A stretch of 64,000 bases of DNA from LMUY01 sp964245075 (GCA_964245075.1 CAXTLC010000001.1:62001-126000); one strand, 5' to 3'. Positions 52,316 through 61,484 are shown, counted from the first letter of the stretch. Notes: generated by a model not told the origin, from the sequence alone. Made by a program: numbers and translations.

Positions 52316-53230
52316 TTACGCTTCGCCATAATCGGAGATCACGGGGTCGAGCCGGAACTCCTCGACCAGGAAATCGATCACCGCCCGGGTGCGCGGCGCG
52401 AGGTTGCGGCGGGAAGGATAGACCGCGGCGATCGGCGTTGCCCGCGGCTCCCAACCGGTGAGCACCGGCACCAGCCGCCCGTCGGTGACTTCCGTGCCGA
52501 AGAACCAGGTCGGCAGCAAGGCAAAGCCGAGGCCGGACAGCGCGGCTTCGCGCACCCCCTCGCCGTTGTCGGTGCGGAAGCGGCCGGACACCGCGACGGT
52601 GACGGGGCCGTCGGGTCCTTCGAAGCGCCACTCGTTCGGCGCGGCGGAGCCGGTGAACACGATGCAGGGCAGCGCCGCCAGATCCGACGGGTGCTGCGGC
52701 TCCCCCCAGGCGGCGATGCACGACGCAGCGGCCACCATCACCCGGCGGGACGAGCCGACCTTGCGCGCCACCAGGCTCGAATCCTGCACTGTCGTGACCC
52801 GCACGGCGAGATCGATGCCTTCCGCCACCAGGTCCGACATGCTGTCCGCCATCCGCAGGTCGATGGCGAGATCCGGGTAGCGTTCCAGCAGACGCGGGAT
52901 GCGCGGCACGACGTAGAGCCTGCCGAAGGTGGAGGTGGTCGCCAGCCGCACCAGCCCGCCCGGCAGAGCCTGCCGGCGGCCGACCGCCGCTTCCGCTTCC
53001 TCCACGCCGTCCAGCACCCGGCGGACGTGGCCCAGCAGGTGTCCCCCATCCTCGGTCAGCGCCAGGCTCCTCGTCGTGCGCTGGATCAGGCGGGCGCCGA
53101 GATGCTCCTCCAAGGCCGCGACCTGGCGGGACACGGCGGGCTGCGTCATGCCCATCTCCCGCGCGACGGCGGAGAAGGATTGCGCCTCGGCCACGCGGAG
53201 GAAAACGCGGAAAGCGGCGAGCAGGTCCAA
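52316..53230 (-). CDS. LysR-family transcriptional regulator
   Basis: A 304-aa LTTR. The winged HTH is at residues 1-60 (FRVFLRVAEAQSFSAVAREM; MTQPAVSRQVAALEEHLGA), then the substrate-binding domain about 90-295. It is divergent from a peroxiredoxin-like gene across 115 bases containing a perfect palindrome, the classical LTTR arrangement, so that gene is its likely target. No conserved OxyR redox cysteines are apparent. Confidence 0.9.
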   Translation of the reverse strand: MDLLAAFRVFLRVAEAQSFSAVAREMGMTQPAVSRQVAALEEHLGARLIQRTTRSLALTEDGGHLLGHVRRVLDGVEEAEAAVGRRQALPGGLVRLATTSTFGRLYVVPRIPRLLERYPDLAIDLRMADSMSDLVAEGIDLAVRVTTVQDSSLVARKVGSSRRVMVAAASCIAAWGEPQHPSDLAALPCIVFTGSAAPNEWRFEGPDGPVTVAVSGRFRTDNGEGVREAALSGLGFALLPTWFFGTEVTDGRLVPVLTGWEPRATPIAAVYPSRRNLAPRTRAVIDFLVEEFRLDPVISDYGEA

Positions 53231-53245
53231 GCGTTATGTCCGCAA

Positions 53246-53260
53246 GGTATTGATCATACC
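53246..53260. promoter_or_regulatory. Palindrome GGTAT-N5-ATACC between LysR and peroxiredoxin genes
   Basis: GGTATTGATCATACC is a perfect inverted repeat 16 bases before the LysR start and 86 before the peroxiredoxin start. LTTR sites are often dyads with T-rich and A-rich ends. Position suggests autorepression of the LysR gene together with control of the divergent gene. Confidence 0.5.
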
Positions 53261-53345
53261 GGACCGGGCCGGCTGCAAACCGGTTCCTGGCACCCGAATT
53301 GCACGGTATGGGCTGCGTCGAAGATGCGCTAGGCAGGTCACAACC

Positions 53346-54017
53346 ATGCAAAACAATCCGGGATCCCTGACCAAGCAACTGGAAGACTTCAGGGCGGGAT
53401 TCCTTGCCCGCCTGCCGCACGCCGAGCGCCGGGACATCCTGGACGCGTTGGAGGATTTGCGCGCCGGCTCCGGCCCTTGCAAGCCTCCTGCAACGGGGGA
53501 CGAGGCGCCCGGCTTCGCCCTGCCGAACCAGCACGACAAGCTGGTCCGCCTTACAGAACGGTTGGAGCAAGGGCCGGTCGTTCTGCTGTTCGTGCGCGGC
53601 GGCTGGTGCCCGTTCTGCACCCTGACATTACGCGCCTACCAGGACGCGTTGCCGGCGATCCAGGCGGCAGGCGGGGACTTGCTGGCCATAACGCCGCAAC
53701 CGGCCGGCACCTGCTCCATCGTGGCAGAGCGCGACCTGTTGGCGTTTCCCATGCTGTCCGACCGCGGCAACGCCGTCGCCGAGCAGTATGGGGTGGCCTA
53801 CGAACCACCTCCGGCAGTGCGGCACTTGTACATCAGGCTTGGGCACGATCTGCCGCGGCTGAACGATACCGGAAACTGGCGCGTCCCGCTGCCGGCGACC
53901 TTCATCGTCGGGCAGGATGGCCGGGTGGTGCGCGCCCATGTCGAACCGGTCGCGCACCGCAGGCTAGAACCCGCCGAAGTCATCCGCACGCTGGAAACGT
54001 TGCGAGTCCATGCCTGA
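53346..54017 (+). CDS. Peroxiredoxin-like protein (AhpC/TSA family)
   Basis: A 223-aa thioredoxin-fold protein. VLLFVRGGWCPFCTLTLRAY holds the active-site Cys88-Pro-Phe-Cys91, a CxxC variant of the peroxiredoxin site; LLAITPQPAGTCSIVAERDL and FPMLSDRGNAVAEQYGV follow the AhpC/TSA fold, and VPLPATFIVGQDGRVVRAHV the C-terminal strand. The first 50 residues are a helical extension. Thiol peroxidase or disulfide reductase activity is likely, under control of the adjacent LysR regulator. Confidence 0.82.
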   Translation: MQNNPGSLTKQLEDFRAGFLARLPHAERRDILDALEDLRAGSGPCKPPATGDEAPGFALPNQHDKLVRLTERLEQGPVVLLFVRGGWCPFCTLTLRAYQDALPAIQAAGGDLLAITPQPAGTCSIVAERDLLAFPMLSDRGNAVAEQYGVAYEPPPAVRHLYIRLGHDLPRLNDTGNWRVPLPATFIVGQDGRVVRAHVEPVAHRRLEPAEVIRTLETLRVHA

Positions 54018-54046
54018 GCCGCGCTGCTGAGCAGCAGTTCGCGCAA

Positions 54047-54217
54047 TCAGCGCGGGTGCGACTCGGTGGGCGGCATCGCAGTCGGCATGCGCCCACGCCA
54101 GGCCTGAAACCCGGCAATCCAACGCTTGACGCTGGTGAGTACGGCATTCGCGATCTCGCGCTGGCCCTGCTCGGCCAACAACATCGCTTCGCCGGCTTGT
54201 TCGAATGTCCTCATCAT
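54047..54217 (-). CDS. Small basic hypothetical protein (56 aa)
   Basis: A short frame beginning MMRTFEQAGEAMLLAEQGQR and continuing EIANAVLTSVKRWIAGFQAW, with GAGGG a few bases before the ATG. The amphipathic helix with Lys-Arg-Trp resembles small DUF1127- or RSP_7527-like proteins of alphaproteobacteria, without a firm match. The frame is open farther upstream to 54505, but that part is antisense-like shadow of the reductase gene end. Confidence 0.45.
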   Translation of the reverse strand: MMRTFEQAGEAMLLAEQGQREIANAVLTSVKRWIAGFQAWRGRMPTAMPPTESHPR

Positions 54218-54323
54218 AGCCCTCTTCGATCCGGCCTGCCGCCGGAAATCCCGAAGGACGTTTCCATTCGTTGTGCAGTGCAACATAAGACGCTTCATGC
54301 TGCATTGCAACATGCGCAGGCGG

Positions 54324-55310
54324 TCAGCCTTGCGCGGCTGCCCGCTGGCGCACCAGGGCCAGCACCGCTTGGCATAGCGGGACCGGCACGCCAGTCCAGC
54401 CGGCCATCTCGACGATGGCCCCGAGCAACGCCTCGATCTCCAGCGGCCGGCCGAGTTCGAGGTCTTGCAGCATGGACGTCTTGTGCCGCCCCACCTCGGC
54501 GACACCCTCGATCCGCTGATCCAGGCTTAGCGGAAAGCGGATGCCCAACGCTTCCGCCACCTGCTGGCCTTCCAGCATCATCGCCCGCGCCACTCCGCGG
54601 GTTCCGGGATCGGACGTGATCACGTCCAGCGTCGCCGTGGTCAGGGCGCTGATGGGGTTGAAGGCCATGTTTCCCCACAGCTTGACCCACAGCTCATCGC
54701 GGATGCGGGGGCGCACCGGCGATTTCAGCCCGGCGGCGATCAGCAACGCGGACAGCGCCGTCGCCCGCTCGGACCGCAGCCCGTCCGGCTCGCCGAGGCT
54801 GAAACGGTCGCCATAGGTGTGGTCCACGACGCCAGGCGAGGACACGGTGGCGGCTGGGTACACGATGCAGCCGAGGCATTGGGCCGGCGGCAGCGCCGAC
54901 CACAGCGCGCCGGATGGGTCCACGGATGTCACCTGGCGGCCGGCCCAGGGCGCGGAAAGGCCGTGGGTGTACCACCACGGCACGCCGTTCACCGCGCTGA
55001 CGATCGTGGTGCCCGGCCCGACCAGCGGCGCCAGTTGCGGCAGCGCCGGCTCCAGCGAATGCGCCTTGAGCGTGATCAGCAGGTAATCCTGCGGGCCGAT
55101 CTCGTCGCCGTGCGGCACGGCGCGGGGCCGGGTCACGATGCGCTCGCCGCCGGATTGCAGCAGGAGGCCGTCCCGCTGCATCGCCGCCAAGTGGGGGCCG
55201 CGCGCCACGATGGAGACGGGCGTGCCGGCCGCTTCCAGCTTGGCCGCCATGAAGCCGCCGATCGCGCCGGCGCCGAAGACGCAGATGCTCGGTGCCGCCC
55301 CAGGCATCAT
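54324..55310 (-). CDS. Ketopantoate reductase family protein (ApbA/PanE)
   Basis: NADPH-dependent 2-oxo-acid reductase of 328 aa. N-terminal Rossmann motif ICVFGAGAIGGFMAAKLEAA, then LLITLKAHSLEPALPQLAPL (Lys region), VSAVNGVPWWY, and the C-terminal dimer domain with the catalytic Lys/Asn segment WVKLWGNMAFNPISALT. The ATG overlaps the TGA of the ligase gene (ATGA). Coupling to an acyl-CoA ligase makes pantoate synthesis less likely than a catabolic 2-keto acid reduction. Confidence 0.85.
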   Translation of the reverse strand: MMPGAAPSICVFGAGAIGGFMAAKLEAAGTPVSIVARGPHLAAMQRDGLLLQSGGERIVTRPRAVPHGDEIGPQDYLLITLKAHSLEPALPQLAPLVGPGTTIVSAVNGVPWWYTHGLSAPWAGRQVTSVDPSGALWSALPPAQCLGCIVYPAATVSSPGVVDHTYGDRFSLGEPDGLRSERATALSALLIAAGLKSPVRPRIRDELWVKLWGNMAFNPISALTTATLDVITSDPGTRGVARAMMLEGQQVAEALGIRFPLSLDQRIEGVAEVGRHKTSMLQDLELGRPLEIEALLGAIVEMAGWTGVPVPLCQAVLALVRQRAAAQG

Positions 55311-56836
55311 GCCGCCCCCTGCGGCGCCAGGCCGAGCTTCGCCGCCAGCCCGATGCGCTGCACCTTGCCCGTGGCGCCTTTCGGGATGTCCTCCATGATC
55401 ACCACGCGGCGGGGCACCTTGAAAGCGGCCAGCCGGGCGGCGGCGAAGTCCCGCACCTCCGCCTCGGTGACGGCGGCGCCGGGGCGGGGCACGATGACCA
55501 CGCCCACCTCCTCGCCCAGCTTGTCGTGCGGGATGCCGAAGGTGCAGGCCTGCGCCACGGCCGGGTGGTCCAGCAGCACAACGTCCACTTCCAGCGGGCT
55601 GATCTTCTCTCCGCCGCGGTTGATCTGCTCCTTCAGCCGGCCCGTCAGGAACAGGTAGCCTTCCTCGTCCAGGCGGCCCTGGTCGCCGGTGCGGAACCAG
55701 CCGGCCGTGAAGGCCTTGGCGTTGGCGGACGGGTTGTTGTCGTAGCCCGGCGTCACGTTCGGGCCGCGGATCACCACCTCGCCCACCTCGCCCTGCGGCA
55801 ACAAGGCGCCGTCGTCGTCCATCACGGCGATCTCCGGCCCGGCGGCGACGCCAACCGCGCCGGGCTTGCGGGCGCGCGGGGGCAGGGGGTTGGCGGCCAT
55901 CTGGTGCGCCGCCTCCGTCATGCCGTACGCCTCGACCACCGGGGCGCCGAACAATCCCTCCAGTTCCGCCATCACCTGCGGCGGCAGGGAGGCGGAGGAG
56001 GAGCGGATGAACCGCAGCTTCGCCGCCCGGGCCGCATCCGCGTGGTTGCGCATCCGCATCAGGATGGCCTGGTGCATGGTGGGCACGGCGGTGTACCAGC
56101 TCGGCCGCACCTCCTCCAGCCATTCGTTGAACTTGAACGCGTTGAAGCCCGGGGTGCAGCTCACCGCGGCGCCGGCGCTGATCGACGCCGTCACCGCCGC
56201 GATCAGCCCGTGGATGTGGAACAGCGGCATGACGTTCAGGCAGGTGTCGGACCGCCCCAGCGCCAACGAGGCGGCGATGTGCCGGGCGGAGGCGGCGACG
56301 TTGCCGTTGGTCAGCGGCACGATCTTGGGCCGCGCCGTGGTGCCCGAGGTGTGCAGCACCAGGGCCGGGTCTTGCGGGAGGGCGGGCCGCGGCGCAGCCC
56401 CGGGGGAGGCCGGCAGGGCGGAGGCGTCCAACCGGAACGACCCGGCGGGGCCGTCCTCCGCATGCAGCCACAGCACCGGGACGCCGAGCCGGTCGGCGAC
56501 GTCCCGCGCCGGGCCATCCGCGCCGGCTGCCAGCAGGATGGCGGCGGGTTGCAGGTCCGACAGGTAGAACTCGAACTCGTCCGCCTTGTAGGCGGGGTTG
56601 AGCGGCGCGGCGCAGCAACTGGCGGCGACGGCGAGGAAGGCGGTGGCCATGTCCGGCCCGTTCGGCAGCACGATCGCCACCCGGTCGCCTGGGCCGATAC
56701 CGGCGCGGCCCAGCGTGTCCCGCACGGTTTCCGCCAGGGTCCGCAGGCCGGCGCCGTCCAGCCACGGGCGGCCCGGCGCGCCCACGGCCCGCGGGCCGGA
56801 CGCCGCGGCAACGATATCCCAAACAGTCTGGCTCAT
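55307..56836 (-). CDS. AMP-forming acyl-CoA ligase (oxalate-CoA-ligase-like)
   Basis: A 509-aa member of the ANL superfamily. LVLHTSGTTARPKIVPLTNG is the adenylate P-loop, VVEAYGMTEAAHQMAANPLP the A5 motif, WFRTGDQGRLDEEGYLFLTG the hinge region A7-A8 and GKVQRIGLAAKL the A10 region with the catalytic Lys (PKGATGKVQR). The early YKADEFEFYLSDLQPAAILL and FNAFKFNEWLEEVRPSWYT resemble Pcs60/oxalyl-CoA synthetases. Substrate therefore probably a short dicarboxylic or 2-oxo acid, by similarity. Confidence 0.87.
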   Translation of the reverse strand: MSQTVWDIVAAASGPRAVGAPGRPWLDGAGLRTLAETVRDTLGRAGIGPGDRVAIVLPNGPDMATAFLAVAASCCAAPLNPAYKADEFEFYLSDLQPAAILLAAGADGPARDVADRLGVPVLWLHAEDGPAGSFRLDASALPASPGAAPRPALPQDPALVLHTSGTTARPKIVPLTNGNVAASARHIAASLALGRSDTCLNVMPLFHIHGLIAAVTASISAGAAVSCTPGFNAFKFNEWLEEVRPSWYTAVPTMHQAILMRMRNHADAARAAKLRFIRSSSASLPPQVMAELEGLFGAPVVEAYGMTEAAHQMAANPLPPRARKPGAVGVAAGPEIAVMDDDGALLPQGEVGEVVIRGPNVTPGYDNNPSANAKAFTAGWFRTGDQGRLDEEGYLFLTGRLKEQINRGGEKISPLEVDVVLLDHPAVAQACTFGIPHDKLGEEVGVVIVPRPGAAVTEAEVRDFAAARLAAFKVPRRVVIMEDIPKGATGKVQRIGLAAKLGLAPQGAA

Positions 56837-56930
56837 GTCGGTTGCTCTCCACGCTGCCCGCGCCGCTGCGAGGGCGTTCGGGCTTTACCCGACGGCCAGG
56901 GCCGGTGCCAGGACCATCCGCCTCGGGAGC

Positions 56931-57692
56931 TTACGGCGCCGCGGCCTCGAAGCGGTTGGTGAGTGCGCCGACGCCGTCGATGCTGACCGTGACCTCGCTG
57001 CCGGGCCGCATCGGCAGCACGCCCAGGGAAGTGCCGCAGGCGATCAGGTCACCCGGCAGCAACGTCATCTCCCGCGACAGCAGGCTGACGATCCGGGCCG
57101 GCGGCAGGATCATGTCCGACACCGGGTAAGCCTGCCGCTCCCGCCCGTTGAGCAGGGTGCGGACGGCGAGGCTCGCGGGGTCGAGCCCGGTGGCGATGGC
57201 CGGGCCGACCGGGCCGAACGTGTCGCAGCCCTTGGCGCGCGCCCATTGCGGGAAGGATGGGTCCGCTGTGAGCCAATCGAGCGCCGTGACATCATTGACA
57301 CAGGTGTAGCCGAAGATCGCCTCGGCCGCCTGCGCTTCATCCGCCCCGCGGCAGGGCCGGCCGATCACGATGCCCAGCTCGCCCTCGTACATCGTGCGTC
57401 CGGCGTAGCCCACCGGGGGCCGGATGACGCCGCCGGTGGGCAGGAGGGAGGACGGGGCCTTGAGGAAGTACAGGGGGGTGTCCGGGATCTCGGCACCCAG
57501 CTTGGCGGCCAGGGCATGGAAGTTGTTCCACAAGCCGATGAACTTGCCCGGCGCCACCGGCGGCAGCAGGGCCGGTACGGGTATCGGGCCGCCCGCCGGG
57601 GCGGGATCGCTGAACATGTCGCCGCGATGGGGCTGGACCGATCCGTCCGCCAGCGTGCCGAAGCCGCCTTCCCACCTGACCCAGAGCGTCAC
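56931..57692 (-). CDS. Fumarylacetoacetate-hydrolase-family protein
   Basis: A 253-aa FAH-fold enzyme. The metal site segments are MYEGELGIVIGRPCR (Glu-x-Glu-like) and FGYTCVNDVTALDW (Asp), with KGCDTFGPVGPAIAT and LLPGDLIACGTSLGV completing the family. Members hydrolyse or decarboxylate 2-oxo/2,4-dioxo acids in aromatic or sugar-acid breakdown. The GTG overlaps the ruvX stop (GTGA). Confidence 0.86.
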   Translation of the reverse strand: MTLWVRWEGGFGTLADGSVQPHRGDMFSDPAPAGGPIPVPALLPPVAPGKFIGLWNNFHALAAKLGAEIPDTPLYFLKAPSSLLPTGGVIRPPVGYAGRTMYEGELGIVIGRPCRGADEAQAAEAIFGYTCVNDVTALDWLTADPSFPQWARAKGCDTFGPVGPAIATGLDPASLAVRTLLNGRERQAYPVSDMILPPARIVSLLSREMTLLPGDLIACGTSLGVLPMRPGSEVTVSIDGVGALTNRFEAAAP

Positions 57693-58162
57693 GCGCCCAG
57701 CTCCGGCCGCAGCGAGTCCAGCGCTGCCTGGAGGATAACCGCGGCGGCCATGCGGTCCACCGCCGCCGCGCGGCGGGCGCGGTTGGCGCCCTGGGCCGTC
57801 AGCGCCCGGTTCGCCTCCGCGGAGCTGAGCCGCTCGTCCCACATCGCCGCGGGCAGGCCGGTCGCGTCCGTCAGCGCGAAAGTCCAGTCCCGCGCCGCCT
57901 GCGCCGCGGGGCCGAGCCGTCCGTCCATCTGCAACGGCAGGCCCACGACCAGGCCGCCGACCTCCTCCCGCCTGGCGATGGCCGCGACCGCGTCGGCGGC
58001 CTCCGCCAGCTTGCCGCGCCGGATGGTGCCGAACGGGCTGGCCAGCACGCGCCGCACGTCGCTCAGCGCCAGGCCGATCGTGCGCGTGCCGGGGTCCAGG
58101 CCCAGCAGGCGCTGGTTGCGGGGGAGCTTCGCGTGCAGCTCCGTCAGGTTGAACAAGGGCAT
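57689..58162 (-). CDS. ruvX: Putative pre-16S rRNA nuclease / YqgF resolvase RuvX
   Basis: A 157-aa RNase-H-fold protein. RLLGLDPGTRTIGLALSDV gives the first acidic residue, VGGLVVGLPLQMDGRLGP the second strand, and WDERLSSAEANRAL with the final VDRMAAAVILQAALD the remaining acidic residues. Slightly long for the family because of a 17-residue N-terminal extension. Divergent from gatC across 46 bases; the same pair is neighbouring in many alphaproteobacteria. Confidence 0.9.
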   Translation of the reverse strand: MPLFNLTELHAKLPRNQRLLGLDPGTRTIGLALSDVRRVLASPFGTIRRGKLAEAADAVAAIARREEVGGLVVGLPLQMDGRLGPAAQAARDWTFALTDATGLPAAMWDERLSSAEANRALTAQGANRARRAAAVDRMAAAVILQAALDSLRPELGA

Positions 58163-58208
58163 GGGGTGACGTTATGGTCCCATCAATCCCGAACCGCCAA
58201 GGAGCATC

Positions 58209-58496
58209 ATGTCGCTTGACCCCGCGACCGTCCGACGTATTGCCAGGCTTGCCCGCATCCGCCTCGCCGACGAGGAAGCGGCGCCGCTGGGCGCGCAGCT
58301 CGACGGCATCCTGGGCTGGATCGAGCAGTTGAACGAGGTGGACGTGGACGGCATCGAGCCGCTGACCGGCGCTCCGGACATGGCGCTGCGGCTGCGGGCG
58401 GACCGGGTGACGGATGGCGGGATCGCCGAGCAGGTGCTGGCCAACGCGCCGGACCGCGCGGGGGCGTTCTTCACGGTGCCGAAGGTGATAGAGTGA
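58209..58496 (+). CDS. gatC: Asp-tRNA(Asn)/Glu-tRNA(Gln) amidotransferase subunit C
   Basis: A 95-aa helper subunit that joins GatA and GatB. TVRRIARLARIRLADEEAAP and QLDGILGWIEQLNEVDVDGI, then ADRVTDGGIAEQVLANAPDR are the standard segments. GGAG precedes the ATG. Its stop overlaps the gatA GTG. Confidence 0.96.
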   Translation: MSLDPATVRRIARLARIRLADEEAAPLGAQLDGILGWIEQLNEVDVDGIEPLTGAPDMALRLRADRVTDGGIAEQVLANAPDRAGAFFTVPKVIE

Positions 58497-59962
58497 CCCT
58501 CACCGAGCTGAGCATCGCCGCCGCTTCCGAAGGGTTGCGTGCCGGGCGGTTCAGCGCGCGGGAGCTGGTGGGGGCGCACCTGGACGCGGCGGCGCTCGAC
58601 AGCGAGCTGAACGCGTTCATCACCCGCATCCCGGACGCGGCGCTGGCCGCGGCGGATGCGGCGGATGCGGCGCTGTCCCGCGGGGATGCCGGTCCCCTGG
58701 CGGGCATCCCGCTGGGGATCAAGGACCTGTTCTGCACCGCCGGGGTGCGGACGACCGCGGCCAGCCGCATCCTCGGATCGTTCGTGCCGCCCTACGAGAG
58801 CACGGTGACGGCCAACCTGCTGCGGGACGGCGCGGTGTTCCTGGGCAAGACCAACCTCGACGAGTTCGCCATGGGCTCCTCCAACGAAACCAGCGCGTTC
58901 GGCCCGGTGACCAATCCCTGGTCGCCGCCGGGCGCCAAGCTGGTCCCCGGCGGCTCCTCCGGCGGGTCGGCCGCCGCGGTGGCGGCCGGGCTGGCGATGG
59001 GCGCCACCGGGACGGACACGGGCGGCTCCATCCGGCAGCCCGCCTCGCTTTGCGGCATCGTGGGCATGAAGCCGACCTATGGGCGGTGCAGCCGCTGGGG
59101 CGTGGTGGCGTTCGCTTCCTCGCTGGACCATCCGGGGCCGTTCGCCCGGTCGGTGGCCGACGCCGCGACCCTGCTGCGCTCCATGGCCGGGTTCGACCCC
59201 AGGGACAGCACCTCCGCCGACCGCCCGGTGCCGGATTTCGCCGCCGCCTGCGCGCGGGGCGTGAGGGGGCTGCGGGTCGGCGTGCCGCGCGAGTACCGGC
59301 AGGACGGCATGGCGCCGGCGATCGGGGCGCTGTGGGAGCAGGGCCTGGCCTGGCTGCGCGAGGCGGGGGCGGAGGTGGTGGACGTGTCGCTGCCGCACAC
59401 GCGGTACGGGTTGGCCTCGTACTACATCGTGGCGCCCGCGGAGGCCTCCTCCAACCTGGCGCGCTATGACGGGGTCCGCTTCGGCCATCGCGTGGAAGGA
59501 GGCGACCTGACGGAGCTGTATGAGCGCACCCGTGCCGAGGGCTTCGGCGAGGAGGTGCGCAGGCGCATCATGATCGGCACCTACGTGCTGTCCGCCGGCT
59601 ACTACGACGCTTATTACACGCGGGCACAGAAGGTGAGGGCGTTGATCCTGCGTGATTTCACCGACGTGTTCGGCCGGGTGGACGCCCTGCTGACGCCGAC
59701 CACCCCCAATGCCGCCTTCGCCCAGGGCGAGAAGGTGGACGACCCGGTGGCCATGTACCTCAACGACGTGTTCACCGTGCCCGCCAACCTGGCCGGGGTT
59801 CCCGCGCTGTCCGTTCCCGCCGGGCTGGACGGCGCCGGGCTGCCGCTCGGGTTGCAGGTGATCGGGCGGCCGTTCGACGAGGAAACGGTGTTCGCGGCGG
59901 GCGCCGCGATCGAGCGCGCCGCCGGGTTCACCGCGCGGCCGCGGATGAGGGCAGGAGCATGA
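58493..59962 (+). CDS. gatA: Asp-tRNA(Asn)/Glu-tRNA(Gln) amidotransferase subunit A
   Basis: Glutaminase subunit of the amidotransferase that makes Gln-tRNA and Asn-tRNA. The amidase catalytic triad is present: Lys in LAGIPLGIKDLFCT, cis-Ser in VPGGSSGGSAAAVAAG and nucleophile Ser in TDTGGSIRQPASLCG. 489 aa, normal. GTG start overlapping gatC; its end overlaps gatB (ATGA). Confidence 0.96.
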   Translation: MTLTELSIAAASEGLRAGRFSARELVGAHLDAAALDSELNAFITRIPDAALAAADAADAALSRGDAGPLAGIPLGIKDLFCTAGVRTTAASRILGSFVPPYESTVTANLLRDGAVFLGKTNLDEFAMGSSNETSAFGPVTNPWSPPGAKLVPGGSSGGSAAAVAAGLAMGATGTDTGGSIRQPASLCGIVGMKPTYGRCSRWGVVAFASSLDHPGPFARSVADAATLLRSMAGFDPRDSTSADRPVPDFAAACARGVRGLRVGVPREYRQDGMAPAIGALWEQGLAWLREAGAEVVDVSLPHTRYGLASYYIVAPAEASSNLARYDGVRFGHRVEGGDLTELYERTRAEGFGEEVRRRIMIGTYVLSAGYYDAYYTRAQKVRALILRDFTDVFGRVDALLTPTTPNAAFAQGEKVDDPVAMYLNDVFTVPANLAGVPALSVPAGLDGAGLPLGLQVIGRPFDEETVFAAGAAIERAAGFTARPRMRAGA

Positions 59963-61398
59963 GCTACACCATTGGCGAGTGGGAGATCGTCTGCGGGCTG
60001 GAGGTGCACGCGCAGGTCACCAGCAACGCCAAGCTGTTCTCCGGCGCCGCCACCGCGTTCGGCGCCGAGCCCAACAGCCAGGTGAGCTTCGTGGACGCCG
60101 GCTTCCCCGGCATGCTGCCGGTGGTCAACGAGGAATGCGTGGCGCAGGCGGTGCGGACCGGGCTGGGGCTGGACGCGCAGATCAACCTGGTCAGCCGGTT
60201 CGACCGCAAGAACTACTTCTACGCCGACCTGCCGCAGGGCTACCAGATCAGCCAGCTTTACCACCCGATCGTCGGCGCCGGGCACGTGGAGGTGGAGGCG
60301 GGCGGCGTCACCAAGCGCATTGGCGTGACCCGGCTGCACCTGGAGCAGGATGCCGGCAAGTCGCTGCACGACCAGGACCCGGCACGCTCCTTCATCGACC
60401 TCAACCGCTCGGGCGTGGCGCTGATGGAGATCGTGTCCGAGCCGGACATCCGCTCTCCCGAGGAAGCGGGGGCTTACCTGCGCAAGCTGCGCTCGATCCT
60501 GCGCTACCTCGGCACCTGCGACGGGAACATGGAGGAGGGTTCCATGCGCGCGGACGTCAACGTGTCGGTCCGCAAGCGCGGCGAGCCGTTCCGCACCCGC
60601 TGCGAGGTGAAGAACGTGAACTCCATCCGCTTCGTGCAGCAGGCGGTGGAGGCGGAAGCGCGGCGGCAGATCGACGTGTGGGAGGGCGGCGGCACCGTGG
60701 TGCAGGAAACGCGGCTGTTCGACCACGTCCGCGGCGAGACCCGCTCCATGCGCTCCAAGGAGGACGCGCACGACTACCGGTATTTTCCGGACCCGGACCT
60801 GTTGCCGCTGGTGCTGGACGAGGCGTGGGTGGCCGGGCTGCGCGCGGGGCTGCCGGAGCTGCCGGACGCCAAGCGCGCCCGCTTCGTGTCGCAGCACGGT
60901 CTGTCGCCCTACGATGCCGGCGTGCTGGTGGCGGAGCAGGCGACTGCGGCGTTCTTCGAGACGGTGGCCGCCGGGCGGGATGCCAAGGCGGCGGCGAACT
61001 GGGTGATGGGGGACCTGTTCGGCGCGCTGAACCGCACCGGGCGCGCCATCGAGGACTCGCCCGTCCCGGCCGCCGCGCTGGGCGAGATGCTGGACCTCCT
61101 GGCGGACGGCACCATCAACGGCCGCATCGCCAAGGACGTGTTCGAGGCGATGGTGGACACCGGCGAGCGGCCCGGCGCGATCGTGGACGCGCGCGGCTTG
61201 CGCCAGGTGACGGACACGGGCGCGATCGATGGGGCGATCGCAGCCGTGATGGCGGCCAACGCCGACAAGGTGGCGCAGTACCGCGGCGGCAAGGACAAGC
61301 TGTTCGGCTTCTTCGTGGGCCAGGTGATGAAGGCCACCAGCGGCAAGGGCAACCCGGCGCTGATCAACGAGGCGTTGAGGGCGAAGCTGGACGGGTGA
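59959..61398 (+). CDS. gatB: Asp-tRNA(Asn)/Glu-tRNA(Gln) amidotransferase subunit B
   Basis: Kinase/transamidase subunit that phosphorylates the mischarged aminoacyl-tRNA. WEIVCGLEVHAQVTSNAKLF at the N-terminus, RKNYFYADLPQGYQISQLY, NRSGVALMEIVSEPDIRSPE and the C-terminal YqeY-like tail with GKGNPALINEALRAKL. 479 aa. Presence of gatCAB indicates indirect Gln-tRNA (and perhaps Asn-tRNA) synthesis. Confidence 0.97.
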   Translation: MSYTIGEWEIVCGLEVHAQVTSNAKLFSGAATAFGAEPNSQVSFVDAGFPGMLPVVNEECVAQAVRTGLGLDAQINLVSRFDRKNYFYADLPQGYQISQLYHPIVGAGHVEVEAGGVTKRIGVTRLHLEQDAGKSLHDQDPARSFIDLNRSGVALMEIVSEPDIRSPEEAGAYLRKLRSILRYLGTCDGNMEEGSMRADVNVSVRKRGEPFRTRCEVKNVNSIRFVQQAVEAEARRQIDVWEGGGTVVQETRLFDHVRGETRSMRSKEDAHDYRYFPDPDLLPLVLDEAWVAGLRAGLPELPDAKRARFVSQHGLSPYDAGVLVAEQATAAFFETVAAGRDAKAAANWVMGDLFGALNRTGRAIEDSPVPAAALGEMLDLLADGTINGRIAKDVFEAMVDTGERPGAIVDARGLRQVTDTGAIDGAIAAVMAANADKVAQYRGGKDKLFGFFVGQVMKATSGKGNPALINEALRAKLDG

Positions 61399-61399
61399 C

Positions 61400-61432
61400 T
61401 CCTTCCCTGCCAGCGGGCGAGGGAGGCAAAGG
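61400..61432. repeat. Dispersed G+C-rich repeat, copy 3
   Basis: CTTCCCTGCCAGCGGGCGAG and GGGAGGC directly after the gatB stop, between convergent gatB and the MORN gene. It resembles copies at 2256 and 35650 and could form the gatB terminator stem. Confidence 0.45.
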
Positions 61433-61484
61433 TATGTAGCTTCTTGTACTCGTGGGAGAGAAGGCGAAGACTGACGATCGTGGG

